A stretch of 23,703 nt of DNA, taken from the IMG/VR virus record IMGVR_UViG_3300010885_021803, positions 1-23,703 of that record; one strand, given 5' to 3'. The notes under the pieces were generated by a model. The model was not told the origin of the DNA and did no database searches. It saw only the letters and a list, made by a program, of their open reading frames with translations. Shown here in pieces: positions 1-6,461 of the stretch. The position numbers were made by a program, and so were the translations under genes. This stretch comes from a virus. The number at the start of each line of letters is the position of its first letter. Positions within the stretch are counted from its first letter, which is position 1.

Positions 1-5
1 CAATT

Positions 6-365
6 ATGTCTTATCGCGCCTTATCATGGGCAGCAAAGCAGGCTCTCCCAGCTTATGAAAAGCTTGTCCTGCTTATGCTCGCAGACAGAGCGGATGATCA
101 TGACAAATGCTGGCCTTCAGTTCCTAAGCTTATGAAGGATTGTGGCATCTCTAGAGCGCAAGTTCAGAAGTGCCGCAAGAGACTAGAAGAACGTGGGCTT
201 GTCCGCAGGGATGCCCAGACGAGAACCTACGGCCAGACCTCAAACATGTACTACCTAGACTTAACCGTGACAATTGAACATGAGGTCAGTACCCCCGCCT
301 CCAATAGAGGCCCCCCCGCCTCCAATAGACGCCCAGAACCAGTAACCATTAACCAATCAGTATAA
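6..365 (+). CDS. Winged-helix DNA-binding protein, possible replication initiator
   Basis: Protein of 119 aa. Residues about 15-70 read as a helix-turn-helix of the kind found in phage replication initiators and HTH_36 proteins: a hydrophobic helix (KLVLLMLADRAD), the aromatic/proline segment CWPSVPKLMKDCGIS, then the recognition helix RAQVQKCRKRLEERGLV. The C-terminal third is Pro/Asn/Arg rich and contains PASNR twice, encoded by a direct DNA repeat near 292-332. It precedes a helicase and a primase, so a role in starting replication or in early transcription is inferred from context. The start at base 6 fits the domain, but the upstream ribosome site lies outside the window. It could equally be a plain transcriptional regulator. 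Confidence 0.72.
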   Translation: MSYRALSWAAKQALPAYEKLVLLMLADRADDHDKCWPSVPKLMKDCGISRAQVQKCRKRLEERGLVRRDAQTRTYGQTSNMYYLDLTVTIEHEVSTPASNRGPPASNRRPEPVTINQSV

Positions 366-387
366 CCTCTGGAATCCCTGCCAGAGG
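366..387. terminator. Hairpin after the winged-helix gene
   Basis: Perfect 7-bp inverted repeat, CCTCTGG (366-372) and CCAGAGG (381-387), with an 8-nt loop, directly behind the TAA stop. There is no T-run, so it may be an attenuator or RNA-processing hairpin rather than an intrinsic terminator. A TATACT box at 405-410 lies between it and the helicase, but no convincing -35 is visible. Confidence 0.35.
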
Positions 388-438
388 ATAGAGACTATAG
401 GTAGTATACTAGAAAACACGCGGAACAGGAACATAACA

Positions 439-1911
439 ATGGAACTCAGAAGCTATCAATATCGCGCCATAGACGAGCTACGCCAATCCCTCTTGGCGGG
501 GAATCGTAGGGTCGTCATCCAGTCACCCACCGGATCCGGCAAGACTGTCATCGCCGCTGCAATCGTGAACATGGCCCGTGACAAGGGCAAGCGGATCATC
601 TTCGCTGTGCCTGCGCTGAGCCTGATCGATCAGACGGTGGAGCGGTTCAGGCAGAACGGGATCTTCGAGATCGGCGTGATGCAGGGCCAGCACGAGATGA
701 CGGACTATGATCAGCCGGTTCAGGTCTGCTCAGTTCAAACACTGGCGCGGAGACAACCACCCAAGGCTGATCTGGTGATCCTGGATGAAAGCCATGTTAT
801 GTTCAAGCTTTATGATGACTGGATGAACCGGCCTGAGTGGAAGAAGGTTCCGTTCATCGGGTTGACCGCAACGCCCTGGGCGAAGGGTATGGGTGCGCCC
901 GGTCGCTGGGATGATCTGATCATCGGATCGACCCTGCAGGAACTGATCGAACTGGGCCATCTGTCAGACTTCCGCTGTTATGCTCCAGCCCATCCTGATC
1001 TGGCGGGGGTGAAGACAATCGCCGGGGATTACGATCCCAAGGGTCTGGGACATGCGATGGATAAGGCTCCGCTGGTCGCTGACATCGTCTCGACATGGCT
1101 GGAACGTGGCGAGAACCGTGCAACAATCTGCTTTGCTGTGAACAGGGTGCATGCAAAGCACATCCAGACCCAGTTCAGCGATGCCGGTGTGCGGGCTGAG
1201 TACATGGACGCCTACACAGATCTGGAAGACCGGGCCGACATCGTTCGCAGGTTCAGCAACGGCGATGTGCAGGTGATCTGCAACGTGGGTGTACTGACGA
1301 CTGGGTTCGATGCAGATGTGCGGTGCATCATTCTGGCGCGGCCTACTAAGTCTGAGATCCTGTATGTGCAGATGATCGGTCGCGGCCTGAGAACAGCTGA
1401 CGGGAAACAAAACGCACTGATTCTCGATCACAGCGACACCACAATGCGCCTTGGGTTCGTGACTGACATAGGAACTAACAAGCTGCACGATGGGGTAGCC
1501 AACAAGCAGACAGTCGAGAGAACAGCGCCACTCCCGAAGGAATGCCCCAAGTGCGCGTTCCTGAAGCCTCCGAAGACCCGCAAGTGCCCTTCATGTGGAT
1601 TTGAGGCTGTAGCTGTCTCTGAGGTCGAGAACCAGGATGGTGAGCTTCAGGAGCTTACCCGTGGAAAGAAGCTGAAGCCCAACGTCTACACGATGGTTGA
1701 CAAACAACGCTGGTACGCGCAACTTGTCCTGCATGCAGAACTGAGGGGCTATAAGCGCGGCTGGTCATACTGGGCTTACAAAGACAAGTTTGGCGTAGGC
1801 CCCGATAGCTCGCTACTGCATACTGCCGCCAGAGAAATATCACCAGAAGTCCAAAGCTGGATCACAGCACGGAACATCCGCAAAGCAAAAGCAAAGGAGA
1901 GAGCAGCATGA
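439..1911 (+). CDS. SF2 DEAD/DEAH-box helicase with C-terminal zinc-binding segment
   Basis: ATP-dependent superfamily 2 helicase of 490 aa, of the phage Rad3/ResIII-like type. Motif I SPTGSGKT is at residues 29-36, motif II DESH at 116-119, motif III TATP at 143-146, and motif VI QMIGRGLR at 311-318. A CPKC...CPSC pair (369-372 and 383-386) forms a likely zinc knuckle after the second RecA fold, followed by an aromatic-rich tail (about 420-450) seen in phage members. Phage enzymes of this type are thought to unwind DNA during replication or recombination. The reading frame is complete. The stop overlaps the next start as ATGA, so it heads a translationally coupled set with the small proteins and the primase. 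Confidence 0.93.
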   Translation: MELRSYQYRAIDELRQSLLAGNRRVVIQSPTGSGKTVIAAAIVNMARDKGKRIIFAVPALSLIDQTVERFRQNGIFEIGVMQGQHEMTDYDQPVQVCSVQTLARRQPPKADLVILDESHVMFKLYDDWMNRPEWKKVPFIGLTATPWAKGMGAPGRWDDLIIGSTLQELIELGHLSDFRCYAPAHPDLAGVKTIAGDYDPKGLGHAMDKAPLVADIVSTWLERGENRATICFAVNRVHAKHIQTQFSDAGVRAEYMDAYTDLEDRADIVRRFSNGDVQVICNVGVLTTGFDADVRCIILARPTKSEILYVQMIGRGLRTADGKQNALILDHSDTTMRLGFVTDIGTNKLHDGVANKQTVERTAPLPKECPKCAFLKPPKTRKCPSCGFEAVAVSEVENQDGELQELTRGKKLKPNVYTMVDKQRWYAQLVLHAELRGYKRGWSYWAYKDKFGVGPDSSLLHTAAREISPEVQSWITARNIRKAKAKERAA

Positions 1912-2126
1912 ATGACATCGCATATAGGCTACGTGAATCAGCCAAGGAAACCTTCTACGATCCACTCAAATCAGAACTTAACGAAGCCGCCGACCACATT
2001 GAAAAGTTGACAGGGCTTGTTAAGGAATTTCTTAGGTCTAATTGGGACAAATCTTGGCCCACCATGAGAAAATACGATACGTTTGAGGAATATGAAAGCG
2101 CAGTGCTGGAGGGAAAAGATGACTGA
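1908..2126 (+). CDS. Small phage protein of unknown function (72 aa)
   Basis: Starts inside the helicase stop (ATGA overlap) behind a clear AAGGAGAG ribosome site. The sequence is mostly helical and charged. The N-terminal segment ELNEAADHIEKLTGLVKEFL has the heptad-like pattern of many small phage proteins that carry an AADxIEKLE phrase, and the tail is acidic. No enzymatic motif is visible. Tight coupling to helicase and primase suggests co-expression with the replication genes, but function is not assigned. Confidence 0.75.
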   Translation: MNDIAYRLRESAKETFYDPLKSELNEAADHIEKLTGLVKEFLRSNWDKSWPTMRKYDTFEEYESAVLEGKDD

Positions 2127-2385
2127 TCCAGCTAAATGCCACTGCGGCTCCATCAGTTGGGAGCGCAACATTGAAGATAGCCGATACATCTGCGCCAGTT
2201 GCAAGCGGCCCCTGTGGCAACCGATAGACACCGCGCCAATGGATGGGACTACAGTTTTGGGATATGACCATGGCTGGCGTGGAACAATTCGCTATTGGCG
2301 TGGGCCAAAGGTATGGGTGGATGAGATAGATCAGCATTGTTACCCATCTCATTGGATGCCACTTCCAGAGGGACTGGGCAAATGA
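2119..2385 (+). CDS. DUF551-like small phage protein with CxC/CxxC zinc-like head
   Basis: Protein of 88 aa. The start at 2119 is preferred over the in-frame ATG at 2083 because it has a GGAGGGA ribosome site and only a short overlap with the previous gene. The N-terminus carries CHC (residues 7-9) and a CASC motif, a possible zinc site. The rest, WQPIDTAPMDGTTVLGY through HWMPLPEG, matches the layout of DUF551-type phage proteins, which typically end in a THWMPLPEPP-like phrase. Function of that family is unknown. It ends in an ATGA overlap with the primase. Confidence 0.78.
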   Translation: MTDPAKCHCGSISWERNIEDSRYICASCKRPLWQPIDTAPMDGTTVLGYDHGWRGTIRYWRGPKVWVDEIDQHCYPSHWMPLPEGLGK

Positions 2386-3317
2386 CTGGCGCTAGAGATA
2401 TCGCTAAGGGCCGGTGGAAAGAGATCTTGCCCGCCCTGGGCGTCGATGCCCAGTTCCTGCAAAACCGTCATGGTCCATGCCCCATATGTGGCGGGGCTGA
2501 CCGCTTCCGCTGGGATGACCAGAACAGCGAAGGTGGGTTCATCTGCTCACAGTGTGGCGGGGGCGACGGGTTCAGGCTCGCCGGTCGCGTCACTGGACAG
2601 ACATTCAAGCAGCTAGCCGACAAGGTGGAAGAGATGCTTGGACACAGCAATGACTACCGCGGTCCTGTTGGCGACATCGAAGAGCTTCGCCAGCGGGAGA
2701 AAATGAAAACCGTCTGGGAAGCCTCAGGAAGCCCCAGGATTGGTGGCCCGGTGGATGGATACCTAGAAGCCCGAGTTGGCTGTCTGTGGCCTTCTCAGGC
2801 GATCCGTGAAGGCATCTACGGGCAGCACTCCGTCATGGTCTGCAAGATCGTGGATCATGCGGGTGAAAGAGCCGTGAATCTGCATCTCACAATGCTGACC
2901 GATGACGGGCAGAAAGCCAACTTGGACGTAGCAAAGCGCGTCATGAAGGGGAAGCTGCCTGATGGGTGCGCGATCCGGCTGGGTCCAGAGAAGGCTGTGA
3001 TGGGTGTTGCGGAGGGCATTGAGACCGCCATCAGCGCCGCCATCATGTTCGATATGCCGGTTTGGGCCTGCATAAATGGGACGCTGCTATCCAAATGGAT
3101 ACCCCCCGCCAAGGCAGAGCAGATCACGGTTTTTGGCGATAACGATGCAAATTATACTGGTCAATCAAAGGCTTACCATCTCGCAAATCGCCTAGAGGTT
3201 CAGTACAAGCGGCGCGTTGTAGTGGCGATTCCGCCCCTACAGGGGGATGACTGGAATGATCATCTACATAAAACTCGGGGTCAAAACGGGGCGAGTTTCC
3301 TGCGGATTGTGAAGTAG
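2382..3317 (+). CDS. DNA primase, zinc-ribbon plus Toprim
   Basis: Protein of 311 aa starting at the ATG that overlaps the previous stop. An N-terminal zinc ribbon has C33-P-I-C36 and C55-S-Q-C58, with GGADRFRW between and GGGDG after, as in P4 alpha/T7 gp4-type primases. The Toprim fold follows: VAEGIETAISA with the catalytic Glu at 211, and the DND metal-binding motif at 253-255 in TVFGDNDAN. There is no Walker A helicase half, so it is a stand-alone primase and the separate upstream SF2 protein may supply unwinding. It synthesises RNA primers at the phage fork. It ends the plus-strand replication operon at a tandem repeat and a hairpin. Confidence 0.92.
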   Translation: MTGARDIAKGRWKEILPALGVDAQFLQNRHGPCPICGGADRFRWDDQNSEGGFICSQCGGGDGFRLAGRVTGQTFKQLADKVEEMLGHSNDYRGPVGDIEELRQREKMKTVWEASGSPRIGGPVDGYLEARVGCLWPSQAIREGIYGQHSVMVCKIVDHAGERAVNLHLTMLTDDGQKANLDVAKRVMKGKLPDGCAIRLGPEKAVMGVAEGIETAISAAIMFDMPVWACINGTLLSKWIPPAKAEQITVFGDNDANYTGQSKAYHLANRLEVQYKRRVVVAIPPLQGDDWNDHLHKTRGQNGASFLRIVK

Positions 3318-3347
3318 CCGCCAGCAACCGCCAGCAACCGCCAGAAA
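3318..3347. repeat. Three tandem decamers
   Basis: CCGCCAGCAA occurs twice and CCGCCAGAAA once, back to back, starting at the first base after the primase stop codon. The array sits in the converging intergenic region and is too short for a CRISPR. It may be a replication-slippage product or a protein-binding array. Confidence 0.8.
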
Positions 3348-3352
3348 CTAAA

Positions 3353-3383
3353 ACGGGACCGAAGGAGTCAATCCCGGTCCCGT
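3353..3383. terminator. Bidirectional hairpin between converging operons
   Basis: Perfect 9-bp inverted repeat ACGGGACCG (3353-3361) and CGGTCCCGT (3375-3383) with a 13-nt loop. It lies between the end of the plus-strand replication operon (3317) and the end of the minus-strand operon (3413), the expected place for a shared terminator. There is no strong T-run on either side, so termination efficiency is uncertain. Confidence 0.6.
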
Positions 3384-3412
3384 CAATCAGGCGCAACGCA
3401 CAACCACCGCGC

Positions 3413-3514
3413 CTAATGGTGTCCCTTATGCTTTGGGGATGTGAACAGCGCGCTGAATAGGACAAACGCGCCGAACAGGGTGAAGTAGAGGACCGCGCCA
3501 GCTAGCCGGATCAT
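3413..3514 (-). CDS. 33-residue membrane peptide, last gene of the minus operon
   Basis: Very short gene whose ATG overlaps the stop of the KGG-protein gene (ATGA) and has an AGGAAAA ribosome site upstream. It encodes a single hydrophobic helix, LAGAVLYFTLFGAFVLFSAL, and a basic/His tail ending KHKGHH before TAG. The translational coupling and the clean transmembrane profile argue that it is real. Function is unknown; small phage membrane peptides of this size include superinfection-exclusion and lysis-related proteins, but nothing here is specific. Confidence 0.62.
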   Translation of the reverse strand: MIRLAGAVLYFTLFGAFVLFSALFTSPKHKGHH

Positions 3515-3786
3515 TTGGTTTTCCTCGACTTAGAGCCACCAATCTTGCCAGCACGGGACGCCAATGTGGGGTCCATGCTGAACGACCGCTTACTAGGCCG
3601 CACCTTCTTGCCACCAATAGCTCCAGCTTTAGCAGCCAGCGCCTTGTTCGTGGAGAATGCTCGCTTCTCAGCTGGAACAGACTTTCCGCCTTTGGTCGCG
3701 ATCTCTTTCCGCTTTTCTGGTGTCATGCCAGCAAAGCCACGCTTAGCCGGTTCCACCACCACCCAGTTTGATGTTTCAGAAGTCAT
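3511..3786 (-). CDS. KGG-repeat basic protein
   Basis: Protein of 91 aa. The start at 3786 (MTSETSNW) is chosen because GAGGAGGA lies about 9 nt upstream; the longer frame has no such site. The sequence contains phrases of the KGG stress-protein repeat: RGFAGMTPEKRKEIATKGGK, then AFSTNKALAAKAGAIGGKKV, then SFSMDPTLASRAGKIGGSKS. It is strongly basic (pI clearly high by inspection). KGG proteins occur in bacterial stress regulons and in many phages, without a firm biochemical role; nucleic-acid binding is plausible. It overlaps both neighbours in the operon. Confidence 0.82.
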   Translation of the reverse strand: MTSETSNWVVVEPAKRGFAGMTPEKRKEIATKGGKSVPAEKRAFSTNKALAAKAGAIGGKKVRPSKRSFSMDPTLASRAGKIGGSKSRKTK

Positions 3787-3994
3787 AGTTTTCGTCCTCC
3801 TCATTGATGAAAACATCCAAAAACCTACGCACAGAACGGGCATCCTTTTTGGATAGATTGACAAACGCGCTTCTGGTTTCGCCTTTGCCAGTTCGCTGAA
3901 CTTTAATCATCAGGTTTTCTGGGTCTTCAGTGTCATGCGTGAACTCTACCGTATCATTATCCGCATCTGTTATTGTTAAGCTGTAATCCCTCAT
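3776..3994 (-). CDS. Small acidic protein of unknown function (72 aa)
   Basis: Starts at MRDYSLTITDADN behind a GAAGGGGG ribosome site. It is predicted to be mostly beta strand in the first half (alternating hydrophobic/polar residues), then KKDARSVRRFLDVFINEEDE. The acidic C-terminus overlaps the start of the KGG gene by 11 bp. I do not recognise the family. Charge complementarity with the very basic KGG neighbour is suggestive but not evidence of binding. Confidence 0.7.
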   Translation of the reverse strand: MRDYSLTITDADNDTVEFTHDTEDPENLMIKVQRTGKGETRSAFVNLSKKDARSVRRFLDVFINEEDENYDF

Positions 3995-3995
3995 C

Positions 3996-4283
3996 TCAGA
4001 CCCCCTTCGCTTTGCACAGAATGTCGATAGACTTCTGGATTTCAGTGTCCAAACGGTCCCGGTCCCCACTGTTGTGAGCGAGCGCGATGGCCTCCAGTGC
4101 CGCTAACATCTCTGGCGCGGCGACCAGAATGCTCACGTTGTTTTCGGTCCTATGGGTCATAACCCGGCAGATCGAAACATCCCGGTCGGGATCCTGTGAC
4201 CGAATATAGGTAGAGTTATGCACCCATTTGGTGTGCCAAGGTCCCGGTGTATGTGGTAGCCGCTGCGGTACGTAGTGTTTCAT
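3996..4283 (-). CDS. Phage protein of the HTPGPW...LVAAPEMLAALE type
   Basis: Protein of 95 aa. The ATG at 4283 overlaps the stop of the methyltransferase-like gene (ATGA) and has GGGGGA just upstream; an in-frame ATG at 4295 is less likely. It begins MKHYVPQRLPHTPGPWH and later has ILVAAPEMLAALEAIA, the two hallmark phrases of a very common small phage family annotated as hypothetical. The function of the family is not established. The remainder is polar and helical. Confidence 0.8.
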   Translation of the reverse strand: MKHYVPQRLPHTPGPWHTKWVHNSTYIRSQDPDRDVSICRVMTHRTENNVSILVAAPEMLAALEAIALAHNSGDRDRLDTEIQKSIDILCKAKGV

Positions 4284-4864
4284 ATTTTCCCCCATTGTTC
4301 AGCCATTGCATCGGCGATCCCGCTGAATGTTGCAGATCGAATCTTCCACCGGTCAGCGGACGGTGGGAGATTGTACCATTTGGGCAGACTGCGCCCTGAT
4401 TTGGTGACATGCCGCTCACCATGACCAACCATGTCAGTCGGGACCAGCGAAGGCAGATCTTTGAGCCAGAGGCATGTGGTCTTCGTCGCCTCATGACCAA
4501 ACATCCAAGGCTGGATGATCTGGTCCGGTTTTCTAATGCGGCTGGATATGATTGACACTGGGTTTTCCAGTGCAATGCGCGGGATGGGAGCCGCTAGCAG
4601 TGTCCGCACGAATGCGAGCGCCTCCAGTTGCTCCTGTACCTTGTCCTTGAACCAGCGGGCTCCGCTGACCGCCAGATGGGTGCATGGCGGATGGGCAACC
4701 ATCAGGTCCCAGCCATCATGCAGACGGTCCAGCACGTCACCCTGATGGTGATATGCCGGGTCCGCATCACAGGGCAGCAGATCGCAGGACCAAGCGTCAT
4801 GACCTCTGGCGCGGAAAGCATCCCGCACTGTTCCAGAGTACTCACAGGCGATTAGAACGCGCAT
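4280..4864 (-). CDS. DNA cytosine methyltransferase-like protein (short form)
   Basis: Protein of 194 aa. The start at 4864 gives MRVLIACEYSGTVRDAF, a Rossmann/SAM-binding-like opening, behind an AGGGG site. Motif IV-like HPPC is at residues 58-61, with Cys61 as the candidate nucleophile, and ENP at 100-102 matches motif VI of C5-cytosine methyltransferases. The family's full enzymes are usually more than 300 aa with a target-recognition domain; this one is short and has no obvious recognition domain, so activity and specificity are unknown. It may protect phage DNA from host restriction. It lies in a tightly packed operon of small accessory genes. Confidence 0.75.
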   Translation of the reverse strand: MRVLIACEYSGTVRDAFRARGHDAWSCDLLPCDADPAYHHQGDVLDRLHDGWDLMVAHPPCTHLAVSGARWFKDKVQEQLEALAFVRTLLAAPIPRIALENPVSIISSRIRKPDQIIQPWMFGHEATKTTCLWLKDLPSLVPTDMVGHGERHVTKSGRSLPKWYNLPPSADRWKIRSATFSGIADAMAEQWGKI

Positions 4865-5103
4865 GGGATAAGCCCCTGCTGTTCCATCGCGCCCAACAGC
4901 ACGGGATATGGGTCGCATTGGGTGATTTGCCAAAGCTCTAAAATCTCTGCGTTATATTGCTCCGCTATTTTGCGTGGCAGTGGGGGCGAATATTCGCGGG
5001 AATGGAGAGTCGGATCCATGCCTATGCCAATGGTCCGAATCCATTTATCGGCGATATATTTGGCGCGGCGATCTAATTGTTCTGCTGTTTTCTGTAAGCT
5101 CAT
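4852..5103 (-). CDS. Small protein of unknown function (83 aa)
   Basis: The ATG at 5103 overlaps the stop of the upstream gene (ATGA) and has GAGGGGG upstream. The protein is helical, with basic N-terminal and Trp/Tyr-rich central segments (AEQLDRRAKYIADKWIRTIG, then ILELWQITQCDPYPVLLGAM). Its end overlaps the methyltransferase-like start by 13 bp. I do not recognise a family. Confidence 0.7.
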   Translation of the reverse strand: MSLQKTAEQLDRRAKYIADKWIRTIGIGMDPTLHSREYSPPLPRKIAEQYNAEILELWQITQCDPYPVLLGAMEQQGLIPCAF

Positions 5104-5417
5104 GACCAAACCCCCTCAGTTGTTAAAACAGCAATGAACCCGATGTAGGCGCAGCCACGTCCGACCGCTTTTATGGTCTCGTCGTCTTGACCGTCCCAGA
5201 CAGTGGGCAATGTGTCGGTGGCAGCGTAGACGTGATAGCCGGTCGATGTGTCGTGCGGGTTATGGGTCAGGGCATAGTCGCGCCCATGTGCGCCAATGCT
5301 ATCGTCCAAGGCGCGAGCGAACTCGACCGCCGTGCCAGTGAACGTCCTGCCGTCAAGATCGGCGCTGTCGCCGAAAATGAAGCCGCTGTTGTTTTCTATG
5401 AGAATGTAACGATCCAT
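5100..5417 (-). CDS. Conserved-looking phage protein of unknown function (105 aa)
   Basis: The second of two adjacent ATGs (5417) is chosen because AGGGGG is about 7 nt upstream, whereas for the ATG at 5423 it is too close. MDRYILIENNSGFIFGDSAD opens a beta-rich N-terminus; the middle contains AVEFARALDDSIGAHGRDYAL, and Tyr/Thr-rich HVYAATDTLPTVWDG follows. No catalytic motif is seen. The composition resembles soluble alpha/beta early phage proteins. It is coupled by ATGA overlap to the next gene. Confidence 0.7.
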   Translation of the reverse strand: MDRYILIENNSGFIFGDSADLDGRTFTGTAVEFARALDDSIGAHGRDYALTHNPHDTSTGYHVYAATDTLPTVWDGQDDETIKAVGRGCAYIGFIAVLTTEGVWS

Positions 5418-5428
5418 GACCATTCCCC

Positions 5429-5641
5429 CTAATGATAAGCGGCAAGCAACCACTGACGGGCGCTTTCCAGTGAGTAGCAATGCTTGACTTCGCCATGAAC
5501 CGACACGGCGCGCCAATGATGACGGTCCCGGTTCTTGACTTTGATTGGTCCAATGTAACCAGTGGGGCGACCAAAATAAGTTAGCTGATAGATACCGTCA
5601 GCTTTGGTTAGCTGGATTGGGCTTTGCTTTTGCTGTATCAT
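5429..5641 (-). CDS. Small protein, first gene of the minus-strand operon (70 aa)
   Basis: Start at 5641 (MIQQKQSPIQLTK) behind the CGGAG ribosome site of a leader shared with genes at 7193, 7374, 8110 and 8755. It is a beta-rich core with LTYFGRPTGYIGPIKVKN and a C-terminal phrase EVKHCYSLESARQWLLAAYH that looks like a helix packed on a small sheet. Function is unknown. It heads an eight-gene unit running to 3413. Confidence 0.72.
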   Translation of the reverse strand: MIQQKQSPIQLTKADGIYQLTYFGRPTGYIGPIKVKNRDRHHWRAVSVHGEVKHCYSLESARQWLLAAYH

Positions 5642-5662
5642 GTGACTGTCTCCGTTGTGGGA

Positions 5663-5698
5663 CGACTCATAAGTTATCATATACTTGACCATAGTCAA
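5663..5698 (-). promoter_or_regulatory. Promoter of the minus-strand operon
   Basis: On the minus strand TTGACT (5698-5693) is followed after 17 bp by AACTTA (5675-5670) and then TGAGTCG, exactly the spacing seen in the strong promoters at 8043 and 8685. The -10 box is poor at that register; TATGAT or ATAACT slightly upstream could serve instead. A TTGAC-N4-GTCAA dyad (5685-5698) overlaps the -35 and may be an operator. The transcript would share the leader motif of the small-gene regulon. Confidence 0.5.
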
Positions 5699-5715
5699 CA
5701 GCTAAATTCACAAAC

Positions 5716-5774
5716 GGTCCAATGACCAATGGTCCAACGGTCCAACGGTCCATGACCAATGACCAATGACCAAT
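5716..5774. repeat. Repeat cluster 1: GGTCC and TGACCAA units
   Basis: GGTCC occurs at 5716, 5731, 5739 and 5747, and TGACCAA at 5723, 5753, 5760 and 5767, the last three in perfect tandem. GACCA-A-TGGTC is an 11-bp perfect palindrome. The density is far above chance. It resembles iterons or a multi-operator array. The cluster recurs at 5914-6024. Confidence 0.85.
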
Positions 5775-5791
5775 CCGAAAAGGCTAGTCCA

Positions 5792-5956
5792 ATGAGCGAA
5801 ATGACCATCTTCTATATTGCTGTGTTCGTGTTTTTCATCTGTCCAGTGGTCATAGTCATATGGGCAGTGGTTGTTGACCATATAAGCAAGCGCAATTTTC
5901 CCCCGCCAGAGGGTGACCAATGGTCCAGCTGCGTAGTCCGGTCCACTGACCAATGA
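5792..5956 (+). CDS. Small single-pass membrane protein between repeat clusters
   Basis: 54 aa from ATG 5792, with AAAAGG upstream; a longer frame from 5759 would start inside the repeats and is less likely. A hydrophobic helix of about 25 residues (MTIFYIAVFVFFICPVVIVI and on) is followed by the positively charged HISKRN, giving a predicted N-out/C-in topology. The last codons and the stop lie in repeat cluster 2. It may be an exclusion or holin-like peptide, but only the membrane segment is evident. It could be a chance ORF. Confidence 0.5.
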   Translation: MSEMTIFYIAVFVFFICPVVIVIWAVVVDHISKRNFPPPEGDQWSSCVVRSTDQ

Positions 5957-6024
5957 CCAATGACCAGGACGCGACTATGCGTCCCCTGGTCCGTGACCAT
6001 GGTCCAGCGGTCCAGTCCAGTGAC
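5914..6024. repeat. Repeat cluster 2: GGTCC and TGACCAA units
   Basis: The same units as cluster 1: TGACCAATGGTCC, then TGACCAA twice plus TGACCAG in tandem at 5947-5967, then GGTCCGTGACCATGGTCC with its GACCATGGTC palindrome, and further GGTCCAG copies to 6024. Together the two clusters bracket the small membrane ORF. Confidence 0.85.
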
Positions 6025-6051
6025 TGAACCGAAATAGCGATTTAGGTTCTG

Positions 6052-6267
6052 CTATCGCTGCAGTCGTTTGCGGCGCGATAGCTCTGAGGTTATCGAATCC
6101 ATTTCCGCTAGCAGCTTAGCAACATATGGGTCACGTGTATCGCGCTCACGGTATATCGGGAGAGTCGCCGATATATCGCGCAATGCGCCCTGTAGCTCTG
6201 CGACGGGCTTTCCCTTGGCGCGGGCTTCATAATAGGCAAGTGACTGATAGACGGGTTCAACCTTCAT
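6052..6267 (-). CDS. Small charged helical protein (71 aa)
   Basis: Starts MKVEPVYQSLAYYEARAKGK behind the recurrent AATGGAGTCGCCCT leader. It has a long amphipathic helix (PVAELQGALRDISATL, then YVAKLLAEMDSITSELSRRK) with a basic end. No known motif. A 6-bp inverted repeat AGCGAT/ATCGCT (6036-6059) overlaps its stop and may help termination. Function is unknown. Confidence 0.68.
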   Translation of the reverse strand: MKVEPVYQSLAYYEARAKGKPVAELQGALRDISATLPIYRERDTRDPYVAKLLAEMDSITSELSRRKRLQR

Positions 6268-6311
6268 AGGGCGACTCCATTAGGGTTATGAATTAACATT
6301 ACCTTAACCTA

Positions 6312-6392
6312 TTAGACAAAACACAAGGCGCACAATCCGCCCACAAAAACCCAGCACACAAGCGCTGCAATAACCTCAATTGTCTTTTCCAT
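6312..6392 (-). CDS. 26-residue hydrophobic peptide
   Basis: ATG at 6392 preceded by AATGGAGTCAATC, the same ribosome-site leader used by the surrounding small genes. It encodes MEKTIEVIAALVCWVFVGGL and six further residues to TAA: one transmembrane helix with three Cys and almost no soluble part. The shared leader is the main reason for calling it. Function is unknown. Confidence 0.5.
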   Translation of the reverse strand: MEKTIEVIAALVCWVFVGGLCALCFV

Positions 6393-6433
6393 GATTGACT
6401 CCATTCGGTTTCGGTTTCGCATAGCACTATTAA

Positions 6434-6451
6434 GGCGCGCCATGACGCGCC
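6434..6451 (-). terminator. Hairpin after the Cys-motif protein gene
   Basis: GGCGCG (6434-6439) pairs with CGCGCC (6446-6451) around a 6-nt loop. Read on the minus strand it is followed by CTTAATAGT, a weak U-rich tail, 11 bp past the stop of the 243-aa gene. Confidence 0.45.
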
Positions 6452-6461
6452 CGTGTTAGTG

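Noticed and set aside
964-1488. 174-codon minus-strand frame opposite the helicase
   Set aside because: Lies wholly inside the helicase motifs region and has no ribosome site or recognisable domain.
3515-3856. 113-codon plus-strand frame opposite the KGG-protein gene
   Set aside because: The minus-strand frame has a strong ribosome site, operon overlaps and the KGG repeat pattern; the plus frame has none of these.
5716-6024. Possible CRISPR array
   Set aside because: Units are 5-7 bp with irregular spacing and no unique spacers of 30-40 bp; no cas genes are present.
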